NCBI GenBank assembly: GCA_049670505.1
Contig: JBATTK010000043.1
Location: forward strand, 1-64,000
DNA length: 64,000 nt
Direction of reading: 5' to 3'
Source of the DNA: JBATTK01 sp049670505
Lineage (GTDB): Bacteria > Bacteroidota > Bacteroidia > Flavobacteriales > Flavobacteriaceae
Shown one piece after another: positions 17,760 through 27,762 of this stretch. Position 1 is the stretch's first letter; each line of letters opens with the position of its first letter. Position numbers and translations under genes: made by a program. Below the pieces are notes generated by a model. The model was not told the origin of the DNA. It was given only the letters and a program-made list of their open reading frames with translations, and searched no databases.

Positions 17760-20700
17760 ATGCTATCAGAAGAAATGGGCGGAATAAGCCGTAAACACAT
17801 AATATTAAAGCGTATTGCCAAGGTTTTTGCCCTATTGGTAATTGCGTTTATATGTTTAGTGCTTTTTATCCGTAGTCCTTGGGGACAGCATATTATAGTT
17901 ACTAAAGCCATAGCCTATATTTCCGATAAAACCGGGACTACCGTTGAAATTGACAAGCTTTTCATCACTTTTTCAGGCGATGTACAGCTAAACGGCCTCT
18001 ATCTGGAAGACCAAAAAGGGGATACGCTCTTGTATTCGCGATCTTTGAAAGCCGATATAGCATTGTCCCCTCTTATTTTTGGGAATACATTTAGCTTGGA
18101 TGCTGCGGACTGGTATGGGGTAACGGCAAAAATTAATCGTGACCGGGACACTGAAAAATTCAATTTTGATTTTCTCTTGGAGGCCTTTGTTTCTGAAAAT
18201 ACCCCAACTTCTCCAGAAGCATCGGAACCTTTTGCCATTGATATCGGCACGGTAACCTTAAATGATTTTAGTATTGACTATAATGATGCTTATCTAGGTA
18301 TCGATAGCAAAATTATACTTGGAAAACTATTTTTGGATGCTGACAATTTGGATTTAGAATCCATGCAATTTGCACTTGATGATCTGGAAATATACGATTC
18401 CAGATTTACATATCGGCAAATAAAACCCGCTCTCCCCGATCAGGATTCCACGGCCACACAACTTCCATATGTATCGGTACATAAGCTTAAGTTGGAAAAT
18501 GTGACGACCGACTACAAGTCCGTCCCTGATCATATAGTGGCCAATATCAAAATAGGTGATTTTGAATTGGGACTACCAAGAGCGGATTTGGCTTCGAACG
18601 ATTACAAAATTGAATACATTACCCTTAAAGATTCCGAAGTATTTCTAAAAATGAACGAACAGCGTACCTTATCACAAGATTCGGTCCCGGACACTAGGGA
18701 AATCAATTTTATCTGGCCCGCGTATACCATTGCCGTAGCCAAAATAGATATGGATAACAATAGCTTATCCTATCGCTTGGGTAATCAGAAGCCAGTTAAG
18801 GGCGCATTTAATCCGGATGCAATGACCGTGACGGATCTCAAAATAAAGGCAAAGGATTTGCACTACGCACCCAAACACGTGAATCTGAAGGTAACGGAAT
18901 TCTCGTTCTTGGAAAAAAGTGGCTTCGGATTACGAAATATGGCTTTTGAGTACGTTCTCGAAGATACTTCAATGGCGCTTACAAATTTGTCCGTCTTAAC
19001 GGACAACAGTACAATGAAGGGCAGTATGCTCTTAGAATATCCTACTACAGAAAAATTGATCAGTACCCCAGAAAAGGTGATGGTCGATGTAGATTTACCC
19101 CAAATCAAGTTGGTGTTGGAGGATGCTTTTTTCTTTCAACCTACATTGGCATCCAACGAATACCTAAAAATAGCATCCCAAGATACTTTTACAGGTCAAT
19201 TGTTCATTAAGGGAACACTAGATGCCATGAACATCCAAAATACCCGGATCAACTGGGGAAAGAATACGTATCTCATGGCCGAAGGCATACTAAATAATGG
19301 TACTGAAATCGATTCGCTTTCGTTCAACTTCAAAGATATTAAAGCCAGAACCGTTCACAGCGATATCAGTTTGTTTGTTTCTAAGGAGGATTTGGGGATG
19401 TCCGTTCCTTCAAACGTTAGTATTGAAGCTTCGGCCCGTGGAAGTTTGGAAAGTTTTAGTACGGATGTCTTCTTAAAAATCCCGGAGGGAGCCGTACAGC
19501 TCATAGGCGATATCAGTTTTAAAAAGGATTTCGCTTTTGATGGAAGATTGGAAATCGATAGTTTACAACTGAATCGATTATTAGAAAATCCAACCTTAGG
19601 CCAATTATCGTTGATTGCCAATGGTGCCGTTAGCGGTAAGGGCCCCAACACCTTAAATGCGGATTTCACTTCCAACATTTCCCGTTTTCAATGGAATGGA
19701 TATGATTATACCAATCTCTCCGCTACAGGCAAAATTAACAAGGGGGAAGGAGATGTAGTATTAAAATACAAAGATGATAACCTCAATTTTACATCCGAAG
19801 CCATGGTACTCATGGATACTACGGCCTACGATATTCAAGTGGCCATAGACCTTGTGGGGGCGGATTTGAACGCTATGAATCTGGCATCCAACAATATTAA
19901 GGTGGGTGCAAAGTTCAAAGCCGATTTTCTAGGTACCGTACAGGATTTTCAACTTAATACCACACTTTCCGAAGGCATTGCTGTTTTGGACGACGAACAG
20001 TACCAGACCGAGGATATAAAATTTAAGGCAAATATCGATGAGAATACAACTCAAATTGAAGTTACAAGTGGTTTTCTAAACGGTCAGTTAGATTCCAACA
20101 GCTCTCCCATGGGTATAGGCGTAGCTTTGCGGAAACAGTTCCGCACCTACTTTTCAGATGAGCTGCAAACCGAATCGGTCGTTGATTCCGTTCGTATCAA
20201 AATGAATGCCAGGTTAACTCCGGTACCATTGTTGACTGAAGTTTTTCTAAAGGGTGTACAGCGTTTGGATACCATAGCCGTAAACGCAAACTTTGATGCC
20301 TCCTCCAAGGTATTGCAGGCAGAATTATCCATACCTTCAATAGTGTACAAAAATAGTGTTCTGGATAGTGTGAACCTGCGTATCGATGGCGATTCCACGA
20401 ATCTGAATTTTTCCTCCGGCTTTGCCGGCTTAAAATATGACCCTGTCAATATCAAAAAGACCTATGTACAGGGAAACCTAAAAAACAAAGAATTGTTACT
20501 GGATTTTGTCTCTTACGATGATGATGAAAAGCTGTTGCACCTAGCATCGGAAATGCGTTCAAAAAACGATACCTTGGAACTCCATATCGATCCGTCCGAA
20601 TTAATATTCAACAAGAAAAAATGGACCATTCCTAACGATAATCTAATTGCTATAGCCAAAGAGCACCTGCATTTTGAAAATGTTATCCTTTCTAGGAATG

Positions 20701-22781
20701 AGCAGGAATTGAAGTTGACCAATACGGTTTCGGGAGTCAAGGAAAATCATTTCGGTCTTATTTTTGAAAACTTCAAGCTACAGACCTTTTTGAGTTTTAT
20801 CAATCCCGATGAGGCCTTGGCTTCGGGGCTGGTAAATGGCAATCTGATCTTGGAAAATCCGTACGGAGCTACCGGCATTGTTGCAGACTTTAAGATCAAT
20901 GAACTAACCCTGTTGGAAAGCCTTTTGGGCAATCTTTCATTAGAGGCATCTTCCAAAGGGGTCTCAGAATACAATTTTGATATGTCCATTAAGGATGGAG
21001 GTATAGACCTGGATCTTACCGGAGAGTATACCGCTACCCAACAAGGGGCAGGTCTGGATATGTACTTGGATTTAAAAAAGCTAGAAACCAAAGTGATCCA
21101 AGGGTTCTTTCCCGAAGAAATTGCCCAGCCAAAAGGCTATCTTTCCGGACAGTTGGAGCTTGCAGGCACTACCGCAAATCCAATATATGAGGGTCAGATT
21201 TCGTTCCATAAAACAGCATTGGAGGTCATTCCCCTTAATGCCAATTTTAAGATAGATAACGAAACGATCGATATTGACCAGACCAAAGTAGTTCTGAACG
21301 ACTTTGATATTCAAGATGGCAATAAGGGTTCATTTACGATAGACGGTTCCATAGCGACAAAAACCTTGACCAATCCGGAATTTGATCTGCGGCTCCAAGC
21401 CGAGGAATTTCGTTTGTTGAATTCTGCCGAAAAAGATAACGAGCTGTATTATGGGACAATGAGTGTGGATGCCGATATAGATATCAAGGGCGATTCAAAG
21501 CTACCTAAAATCAGTGGAAAAACACGTATACGCAAAGTGACCGACCTTACTTATGTGGTTCCCGAAGAGCAATTGGATATTCAAGAGCGAGACGGAGTGG
21601 TCATCTTCGTTAATCGGGAAAACCCCGATGCCATACTTACCAGAAATGAAGGGGAGCAGGCTCCCAACAACCTTAGGGGTTTCGATATCGATATGGTGGT
21701 AGAAATTGCAGAGGATGCCATCTTTACCATAGTTTTGGACGAAAGGACCAATGATAGACTTCAGGTAGCGGGTGATGCCACCTTGAGCCTTAATTTGGAT
21801 CCAAACGGAACCATAGGTATAAACGGTCGTTATGAATTGAGTGAAGGTTTCTATCGTACAAGTCTATACAATCTAGTGACCCGTAAATTTGATATCAAAC
21901 CTAGAAGTACCATTACATGGAGGGGCGACCCCTTGGATGCTAAACTGGACGTAACTGCCATTTATCAAGTGGAGACTTCTGCTGCGCCATTGATGGCTTC
22001 GGCCACATCGGGGGTAGAAGCTGGTCTAGCCTCCAAATATCAACAAGTAATGCCTTTTTTGGTCTATCTGAACGTAGAAGGGGAAATCATGGAACCAGAA
22101 CTATCTTTTGATCTGGAGATTCCGGAGGAGTCCCGAGGTGATCTTGGCGGAGGAGTCTACGGTAAGGTACAGCAGCTCAACGAGCAGGAAACAGAATTGA
22201 ACAAGCAGGTATTTTCGCTTTTGGCGTTTAATAGATTCTTTCCGAATACCGGTAGTGATGGCAGTTCGGGCGGTACGGCATCCTTGGCGAGAAATAACGT
22301 AAACAAAGTACTTTCGGGGGAGCTCAACGCCTTTTCCGAAAAAGTCTTCGGAAATAGTGGATTCGAAGTAGGTTTTGATTTGGACAGTTTTACGGATTAT
22401 CGAGGGGAAACAGCGCAAGATCGAACACAATTGAATATCAATGCCAAAAAAAAACTTTTCAATAACCGTTTGATCGTTACCGCCGGAAGTGCTGTAGACG
22501 TGGAAGGAAGTGCCCAGGCCGGACAAGACGAAACCCCTATCATAGGTAACGTAAGTCTGGAATATTTGTTGACAGAAAATGGTAGATATCGGTTAAAAGG
22601 GTTTCGTAAAAGCGAATTTGCCAACGTAATCGATGGACAGTTGATCATTACAGGACTGGCCCTGATTTTTAATAGGGAATTCAACGAATTCAGCGAATTG
22701 TTCAGTCCGTTGAAAAATGAACAGAAGACCAATGCAAAGAAAACCAATAAAAAGACACCAAAGAAAACGGTCAATGAATAA
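17760..22781 (+). CDS. tamB: translocation and assembly module protein TamB
   Basis: A 1673-residue AsmA-like protein with one N-terminal membrane helix (about residues 20-40, KVFALLVIAFICLVLFI) and a very long repeated beta-strand groove reaching across the periplasm. The C-terminal TamB/DUF490 domain (about residues 1250-1620) is recognisable by LQVAGDATLSLNLDPNGTIGINGRYELSEGFYR and LFNNRLIVTAGSAVDVEGS. Proteins of this class move phospholipids towards, or assist protein insertion into, the outer membrane. The reading frame overlaps tamL by 8 bases, so the barrel partner is made together with it. The C-terminus ends in a lysine-rich tail. The ATG at 17760 fits the promoter; a second at 17775 is possible. 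Confidence 0.92.
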   Translation: MLSEEMGGISRKHIILKRIAKVFALLVIAFICLVLFIRSPWGQHIIVTKAIAYISDKTGTTVEIDKLFITFSGDVQLNGLYLEDQKGDTLLYSRSLKADIALSPLIFGNTFSLDAADWYGVTAKINRDRDTEKFNFDFLLEAFVSENTPTSPEASEPFAIDIGTVTLNDFSIDYNDAYLGIDSKIILGKLFLDADNLDLESMQFALDDLEIYDSRFTYRQIKPALPDQDSTATQLPYVSVHKLKLENVTTDYKSVPDHIVANIKIGDFELGLPRADLASNDYKIEYITLKDSEVFLKMNEQRTLSQDSVPDTREINFIWPAYTIAVAKIDMDNNSLSYRLGNQKPVKGAFNPDAMTVTDLKIKAKDLHYAPKHVNLKVTEFSFLEKSGFGLRNMAFEYVLEDTSMALTNLSVLTDNSTMKGSMLLEYPTTEKLISTPEKVMVDVDLPQIKLVLEDAFFFQPTLASNEYLKIASQDTFTGQLFIKGTLDAMNIQNTRINWGKNTYLMAEGILNNGTEIDSLSFNFKDIKARTVHSDISLFVSKEDLGMSVPSNVSIEASARGSLESFSTDVFLKIPEGAVQLIGDISFKKDFAFDGRLEIDSLQLNRLLENPTLGQLSLIANGAVSGKGPNTLNADFTSNISRFQWNGYDYTNLSATGKINKGEGDVVLKYKDDNLNFTSEAMVLMDTTAYDIQVAIDLVGADLNAMNLASNNIKVGAKFKADFLGTVQDFQLNTTLSEGIAVLDDEQYQTEDIKFKANIDENTTQIEVTSGFLNGQLDSNSSPMGIGVALRKQFRTYFSDELQTESVVDSVRIKMNARLTPVPLLTEVFLKGVQRLDTIAVNANFDASSKVLQAELSIPSIVYKNSVLDSVNLRIDGDSTNLNFSSGFAGLKYDPVNIKKTYVQGNLKNKELLLDFVSYDDDEKLLHLASEMRSKNDTLELHIDPSELIFNKKKWTIPNDNLIAIAKEHLHFENVILSRNEQELKLTNTVSGVKENHFGLIFENFKLQTFLSFINPDEALASGLVNGNLILENPYGATGIVADFKINELTLLESLLGNLSLEASSKGVSEYNFDMSIKDGGIDLDLTGEYTATQQGAGLDMYLDLKKLETKVIQGFFPEEIAQPKGYLSGQLELAGTTANPIYEGQISFHKTALEVIPLNANFKIDNETIDIDQTKVVLNDFDIQDGNKGSFTIDGSIATKTLTNPEFDLRLQAEEFRLLNSAEKDNELYYGTMSVDADIDIKGDSKLPKISGKTRIRKVTDLTYVVPEEQLDIQERDGVVIFVNRENPDAILTRNEGEQAPNNLRGFDIDMVVEIAEDAIFTIVLDERTNDRLQVAGDATLSLNLDPNGTIGINGRYELSEGFYRTSLYNLVTRKFDIKPRSTITWRGDPLDAKLDVTAIYQVETSAAPLMASATSGVEAGLASKYQQVMPFLVYLNVEGEIMEPELSFDLEIPEESRGDLGGGVYGKVQQLNEQETELNKQVFSLLAFNRFFPNTGSDGSSGGTASLARNNVNKVLSGELNAFSEKVFGNSGFEVGFDLDSFTDYRGETAQDRTQLNINAKKKLFNNRLIVTAGSAVDVEGSAQAGQDETPIIGNVSLEYLLTENGRYRLKGFRKSEFANVIDGQLIITGLALIFNREFNEFSELFSPLKNEQKTNAKKTNKKTPKKTVNE

Positions 22782-25101
22782 ACCGTTAGACTATAAAATG
22801 ATTTTCAAAACATCGCTCGCGGTGGTGGCGCTGCTGCTTGGTCTATACTCCTGTAGCGTTTCAAAATTTGTGCCGGATGGTGAACGACTTTATACCGGAG
22901 CCAAAATAAGCATACAAAAACCGGATAGTATTGGCAGCATAACCCGAACAAAACAAGAATTACAGTTGCTTTTACAACCCGAACCCAATACGACCTTCTT
23001 GGGAATGCGTCCCCCACTTTACTTCCATTACAAGGCTCAGAAGGAAAAACCTGGATTCATTTATAAATGGTTGAATAAAAGTTTTGGGGAGGAACCGATC
23101 TATTTCTCCGATGTAAACCCGCCACGGATGAAAGACCTGATACTGAACCGTTTGGACAACAAAGGATTTTTTTACAGCAAGACACAATTTGAAATCGATA
23201 GTACGGATCAATCTGCAAGTATCCATTACAAAACGGTGATACCTAGACCGTATATCTTGGAAACCTACGAAGTGGAACAGGAACCCTTGGGAATTTATGA
23301 AGCCATTCGTGAATCCATGTCGGAAACCCCCATTGGACAAGGAGATCGCTTTGATCTCTCCCTGTTGAAATTTGAACGGGAGCGGATCGATAACGGATTA
23401 AAGCAGAAGGGCTACTACAACTTCAATCCTGATTTTTTGATTTTTGAAGCGGATACCAACCAATACAAGAGCCGAAAATTCGATCTTTTTCTAAGACTGA
23501 AAAAAGAGGTTCCCAAAAATGCCCAGATTCCGTATACCATCAATTCCATTACGGTTTATCCCAATTACCGGATTACCACGGATACGGTACAGCAAGCGCG
23601 AACTACCTTTCAGGATATGGAGTTTGTACAGGACAGTAACTTTTTTAAACCCAAACGCTTGGCACCTTATATCCTTTTCAAGAAAGGTCAGTTGTACAAT
23701 GCGAAAACCTCACGCTTAACGAGCAATCGACTATCGGCCATAGGCAGCTATAAATATGCGAATATTCAATTCAAGGAAACGGACTCCACTGTTGCCAATG
23801 ATAGCGTGGGATTTTTGGATGTGGATATTTTTCTATCGCCCTTGACCAAAAGATCGATACGGGCGGAATTGCAGGCCATCAATAAATCAAATGGTTTTAC
23901 CGGCCCGGGAGTTTTAGTGACCTACAGTAACCGCAACCTATTTAATGGAGGGGAGACCCTGAATATTAGCGGTAATTTTTCGTACGAGGCCCAACTCATA
24001 GGAGGAGGCAATTCTGGCCTTAACAGTATTGCCGGAGGACTAAAAACGGAATTGGTGATTCCCAGACTTGTGCCATTTTCTCCTAGTAGATTTAAATATG
24101 CGGTGCCCAAAACCAAAATAAGCTTGGGTGCGGATTTTTTGAACCGTAGTAAATTGTATACGCTTACCTCTGTGAACAGTAGCTTTGGGTATACGTGGAA
24201 TGCCAATAAGTTTGTGTATCATGAACTGAACCCTATTAGCATAAATTACACCAACCTATCCAACACTACCGCTGAGTTCGATACCATTTTGGAGCAGAAC
24301 CCGTTTCTTAGCAGAAGTTTTGAACAACAGTTCATTGCGGGCCTTAACTATACTTTTATCTACAACGAACTGGTGGAGGCCAATAAAAAGCGGCCTATTT
24401 TTTTTTCCACTGCCTTTGATATTGCCGGTAATACCTTAGGACTTTTAAGCGGGGACAAGGAACAGGTTTTTGGTTTGGAATATGCCCAGTATGCAAAAGC
24501 TGAAATCGATTTTAGATATTACCTAAAATGGGGAAAGGAACAGACCTTGGTCAGTAGGATATTTGCCGGTTGGGGAGTGCCGTACGGCAACTCAAATACA
24601 TTGCCTTTTGTAAAGCAATTCTTTTCGGGTGGCCCCTATAGCGTAAGGGCCTTCCAGATTAGGTCATTAGGTCCGGGTTCGTTTAGCTCACAAGATGACA
24701 CCTCTTCTTTTTTTGATCAATCCGGAAACCTGAGACTGGAGGCAAATCTAGAGTACCGTTTCCCCATATGGTCCTACCTAAAGGGAGCGTTATTTGCGGA
24801 TGCCGGTAATGTTTGGCTGACCAATGAATTAGAATTATCTCCTGAAGAATCCGAGGAAAGCAGGGCCTTTAACGAAGAGCTCTTTGACAAAGGTAAATTT
24901 GGTTCCGATTGGCCAAGCGAATTGGGCGTAGGGGTAGGAATGGGCTTTCGTGTAGATATCCAAAATTTTGTTATCCGTTTGGATGTAGCTTCCCCGGTGC
25001 GTGTACCTTTTCTTCCGGAAAACGAACGCAGTAGAGTACCATTTTTTGGAGGTGGGGACAATAATTTGGTTTTTAATTTTGCCATAGGGTATCCTTTTTA
25101 A
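22774..25101 (+). CDS. tamL: TamL, BamA/TamA-like outer-membrane barrel lipoprotein
   Basis: The start at 22774 overlaps the end of tamB (ATGAATAA) and leads into a signal with lipobox LLGLYSC, giving Cys27; the in-frame ATG at 22717 lies within tamB. POTRA-like modules occupy roughly residues 35-370, followed by an Omp85 surface-antigen barrel with the conserved GGPYSVRAFQIRSLGPGSF stretch (a form of the lid-lock VRGF motif) and a C-terminal FNFAIGYPF. Bacteroidota have this lipid-anchored TamA relative, named TamL, paired with TamB. Coupled translation supports an equimolar complex. Confidence 0.88.
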   Translation: MNKPLDYKMIFKTSLAVVALLLGLYSCSVSKFVPDGERLYTGAKISIQKPDSIGSITRTKQELQLLLQPEPNTTFLGMRPPLYFHYKAQKEKPGFIYKWLNKSFGEEPIYFSDVNPPRMKDLILNRLDNKGFFYSKTQFEIDSTDQSASIHYKTVIPRPYILETYEVEQEPLGIYEAIRESMSETPIGQGDRFDLSLLKFERERIDNGLKQKGYYNFNPDFLIFEADTNQYKSRKFDLFLRLKKEVPKNAQIPYTINSITVYPNYRITTDTVQQARTTFQDMEFVQDSNFFKPKRLAPYILFKKGQLYNAKTSRLTSNRLSAIGSYKYANIQFKETDSTVANDSVGFLDVDIFLSPLTKRSIRAELQAINKSNGFTGPGVLVTYSNRNLFNGGETLNISGNFSYEAQLIGGGNSGLNSIAGGLKTELVIPRLVPFSPSRFKYAVPKTKISLGADFLNRSKLYTLTSVNSSFGYTWNANKFVYHELNPISINYTNLSNTTAEFDTILEQNPFLSRSFEQQFIAGLNYTFIYNELVEANKKRPIFFSTAFDIAGNTLGLLSGDKEQVFGLEYAQYAKAEIDFRYYLKWGKEQTLVSRIFAGWGVPYGNSNTLPFVKQFFSGGPYSVRAFQIRSLGPGSFSSQDDTSSFFDQSGNLRLEANLEYRFPIWSYLKGALFADAGNVWLTNELELSPEESEESRAFNEELFDKGKFGSDWPSELGVGVGMGFRVDIQNFVIRLDVASPVRVPFLPENERSRVPFFGGGDNNLVFNFAIGYPF

Positions 25102-25420
25102 AGCCTTTCAATCTAATCCTACAGAAAATACCAACATTGATACCAATGAGTTCGATATCTATGATACAACCATTAAGGATCAATAGAATAAAAAGTATAG
25201 CCATCATCGGGTTTACAACACAAAAAACCTTTGGGATTTCCTAAAGGTTTTTTCATTTGAAACTAGGACGGATATGAACAACTGAAAATTACAAGGATGA
25301 ATGATAATTATTTTTGAGATAATCCGCTATAACAGATTCTTATGGGGCAAAGCTTCAACAGGAATTGACCGTTTTCATCTCTAAAAACCGACTTAAGCGC
25401 GTAGTCCCGTTCCAGTAACC
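25102..25420. other. gap after tamL
   Basis: Apart from the terminator at 25222-25253 I see no gene or repeat. The stretch separates tamL from the convergent two-component system. Confidence 0.5.
25222..25253 (+). terminator. bidirectional terminator between tamL and the histidine kinase
   Basis: AAAAAACCTTT at 25222-25232 and AAAGGTTTTTT at 25243-25253 form a perfect 11-bp stem with a 10-base loop. A-run and T-run on both sides let it work for both convergent units. Confidence 0.85.
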
Positions 25421-26677
25421 TCAATCTTTAAAAAACAAAGAAAATATATGCCTACCCCCATGGCGATTATAATGAAGCTGAAACCCGTACATCTCACATA
25501 TTTTTTGGTTAATGGCCAAGCCTAGGCCCAATGACTCCGTTGCCCTGTTGCCTCTTTGAAAACGATTGAACAACTGTGTTGTTTCTATTTTCGAAACTTC
25601 GCCCGTATTAATGATTTCAAATTTTTCTTCATTCAACAGCATTTCTATATACCCCCCTTCTTGATTGTGTTGCACGGCATTTTTAATAAGGTTGGTGAAC
25701 AGGATATTTGCTAAAATTAGATCGCATTTTACCCCAACGGGCTTAAGTTCGACCTTCATTTCTAGGTTTTTAAAATTGATGATTTCTTCCATATTGTTGA
25801 TGATATTATCAACTACATTACGGATATCCACGTTATCCAACCTTGTAAATTCCTGATTTTCTATTCTGGAAATCAGGGTCAAAGACTTGCCGATTTTTGA
25901 TAGTTTATTAGCTTCTTGATAAACAGCCTGCACCCATTGAAGTTCTTTTTTGTTGAGGTCTTGGCTTTCCAGAAGCAGTACCATTTTGTTGCGGATAATA
26001 GCTAGAGGAGTCTGTATTTCATGGGAAATATTTTCGTTGAATTCTTTAAGGTTTTGAAAATCTTTTTTCACTTGGTTCATCAAAGTTGCGACTACTTTAT
26101 TGAGTTCTTCAAACTCACTAATGTTGGAGGCTTCGAGATGTACCGGATTTTTTTTGGTGATATCGTAATTTTTAAGTTTTGATAGGTTTTCGAAAAAAGG
26201 CTTCCAGGTCCATTTATGTATTCTCTGGTTGATAAAGAATAGCCCCGTTACCAGCAACAGTAAAATCAGTGAGGTAGTTGCAAAAAGCCATAGAATCAGT
26301 TCATTTATCTCCAAAAGAACATGTTTGAGCGAAATCTTCAGCCTTTGTGAACCGACCAGCGAGGCGAATTCATACGTCCGATAGGGGATTAATTTTTCGG
26401 CATAGGCTTCATAAATCAAAGTATCCCTAAATACATTTGGTATAGGGAAATCCTCGGTTACAGGTGTTGTGTCAAATAAATAATTGGAGGGAGGAAGTTC
26501 TCCTTTTTCTCTAAGGTTAAAACTAATCCGCTCACTTTCATGTTTCAGTATTTCTTCTACTTCACTGTTCACCACATACTGGATGAGATAATAATCGACC
26601 GCAACCATAAGCGGAAGAAGAAATACAAGAAATATGAGATAGTATTTATTGGTCTTTGTTACTAAGTTCATTCCCAA
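25421..26677 (-). CDS. sensor histidine kinase
   Basis: A 418-residue membrane kinase: helix at about 12-34, a periplasmic sensor of about 90 residues, a second helix at about 125-149, then the dimerisation domain with H-box NISHEIQTPLAII (His219 is the phospho-acceptor) and the ATPase domain with N-box NLIKNAVQHN and G-box GLGLAINQKI. Its start overlaps the end of the response regulator gene by 10 bases, so the pair is co-translated. The sensor region shows no known ligand motif. Confidence 0.92.
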   Translation of the reverse strand: MGMNLVTKTNKYYLIFLVFLLPLMVAVDYYLIQYVVNSEVEEILKHESERISFNLREKGELPPSNYLFDTTPVTEDFPIPNVFRDTLIYEAYAEKLIPYRTYEFASLVGSQRLKISLKHVLLEINELILWLFATTSLILLLLVTGLFFINQRIHKWTWKPFFENLSKLKNYDITKKNPVHLEASNISEFEELNKVVATLMNQVKKDFQNLKEFNENISHEIQTPLAIIRNKMVLLLESQDLNKKELQWVQAVYQEANKLSKIGKSLTLISRIENQEFTRLDNVDIRNVVDNIINNMEEIINFKNLEMKVELKPVGVKCDLILANILFTNLIKNAVQHNQEGGYIEMLLNEEKFEIINTGEVSKIETTQLFNRFQRGNRATESLGLGLAINQKICEMYGFQLHYNRHGGRHIFSLFFKD

Positions 26678-27348
26678 TCAGTGAATTTGTATCCTACACT
26701 GTAGATGGACTTAATATAGTCTTTACCTCCCAATTCGGCAATTTTTTTCCTCAAATTGGCCAAATGTGTGTAAATGAACTTGAAAGAATCTGCCATTTCG
26801 ATATGGTCGCCCCAAAGGTGTTCGGCTATGGCCTCTTTGGTCAACAGCCTGTTCCTGTTGGCGACAAAAAAATGGATAATGTCAAATTCTTTTTTAGTGA
26901 GATTCATGAGATGGTCGTTTATAAAAACCTCGTGATTCTCCGGCTTTATTTTAATTTCGTTAAAAATAATTTCCTTACTTCCCTTGTAAACTTTCCTTCT
27001 GTAAAGGGCTTTAATTCTTGCGTTAAGCTCCGCAAGGTAAAAAGGTTTGGTCAGATAATCATCCGCTCCTATTTCTAATCCGTTTACTTTGTCACCCACA
27101 GCATTTTTAGCTGAAATGATGATGATGCCCACATCCATGTTTTCTTTCTTGACCTCTTTGATAATATCAAGCCCTATACCATCCGGAAGCGTAATGTCTA
27201 CGACCAAAATATCATAAGGGAAAATACCTACCTTCATGTAGGCCGATTTATAGTCAGGAGCAATTTCACAGACATTCCCTTCCTCTTCCAGAAAATTCTT
27301 GATGTCCTGTAGAAGTTCATTGTTGTCTTCGATTACAAGTATTTTCAT
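26668..27348 (-). CDS. OmpR-family response regulator
   Basis: A 226-residue regulator with a receiver domain (acidic IEDN at 6-9, phospho-acceptor Asp51 in DILVVDITLPDG, Lys in LTKPFYLAEL) and a C-terminal winged helix (KKEFDIIHFFVANRNRLLTKEAIAEHLWG… IKSIYSVGYKF). It is the first gene of the two-gene unit with the kinase. Nested palindromes about 150 bases upstream could be its own control site. Confidence 0.93.
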   Translation of the reverse strand: MKILVIEDNNELLQDIKNFLEEEGNVCEIAPDYKSAYMKVGIFPYDILVVDITLPDGIGLDIIKEVKKENMDVGIIIISAKNAVGDKVNGLEIGADDYLTKPFYLAELNARIKALYRRKVYKGSKEIIFNEIKIKPENHEVFINDHLMNLTKKEFDIIHFFVANRNRLLTKEAIAEHLWGDHIEMADSFKFIYTHLANLRKKIAELGGKDYIKSIYSVGYKFTDWE

Positions 27349-27762
27349 ATTAGGTGGGTTTTATGTTCCTGTGGCCATCGCAAATAAATGTAATCCTAGA
27401 ATCTTTAGCAAATATAAAGGCTAATGTTCCACGGGATAAAGATAATTCAGCAAGCACGCAGAGAATGCAACCAAAAAGCCTAGTATACTGTGCTAAGTTA
27501 GGCCAAAACCTACCTATAATAGGTAGCACGGTCTTTATTTGAAATTGAATACAGAAGCCATTAGGTCTGAACAATGGTATATATACAGTAACTGACGCCC
27601 TTTCCGAATTTTAGGTGGAAATACCACTCAAAAGCTGGTCCCTTACCCATACTACAAAAACAGCTCTCTTATTTCGCTTTTAAATGATTGCGATATGCAT
27701 TGAGGTTGGATTACTAAACCCGAAAACCCCGTTTTTTTATTATAAACACATATCTATTGTTA
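27349..27762. other. gap between the response regulator and the V-ATPase operon end
   Basis: No gene is seen. It holds the nested palindromes at 27490-27529. A T-run at 27732-27738 lies just past the last V-ATPase gene, without a clear stem. Confidence 0.5.
27490..27529. promoter_or_regulatory. nested palindromes upstream of the two-component system
   Basis: CTACCTATAATAGGTAG at 27510-27526 is a perfect 17-base palindrome. It is enclosed by GTGCTA at 27490-27495 and TAGCAC at 27524-27529, and TTAGG/CCTA can pair in an alternative way. It could be an operator of the response regulator gene or part of the end of the V-ATPase transcript. Confidence 0.4.
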
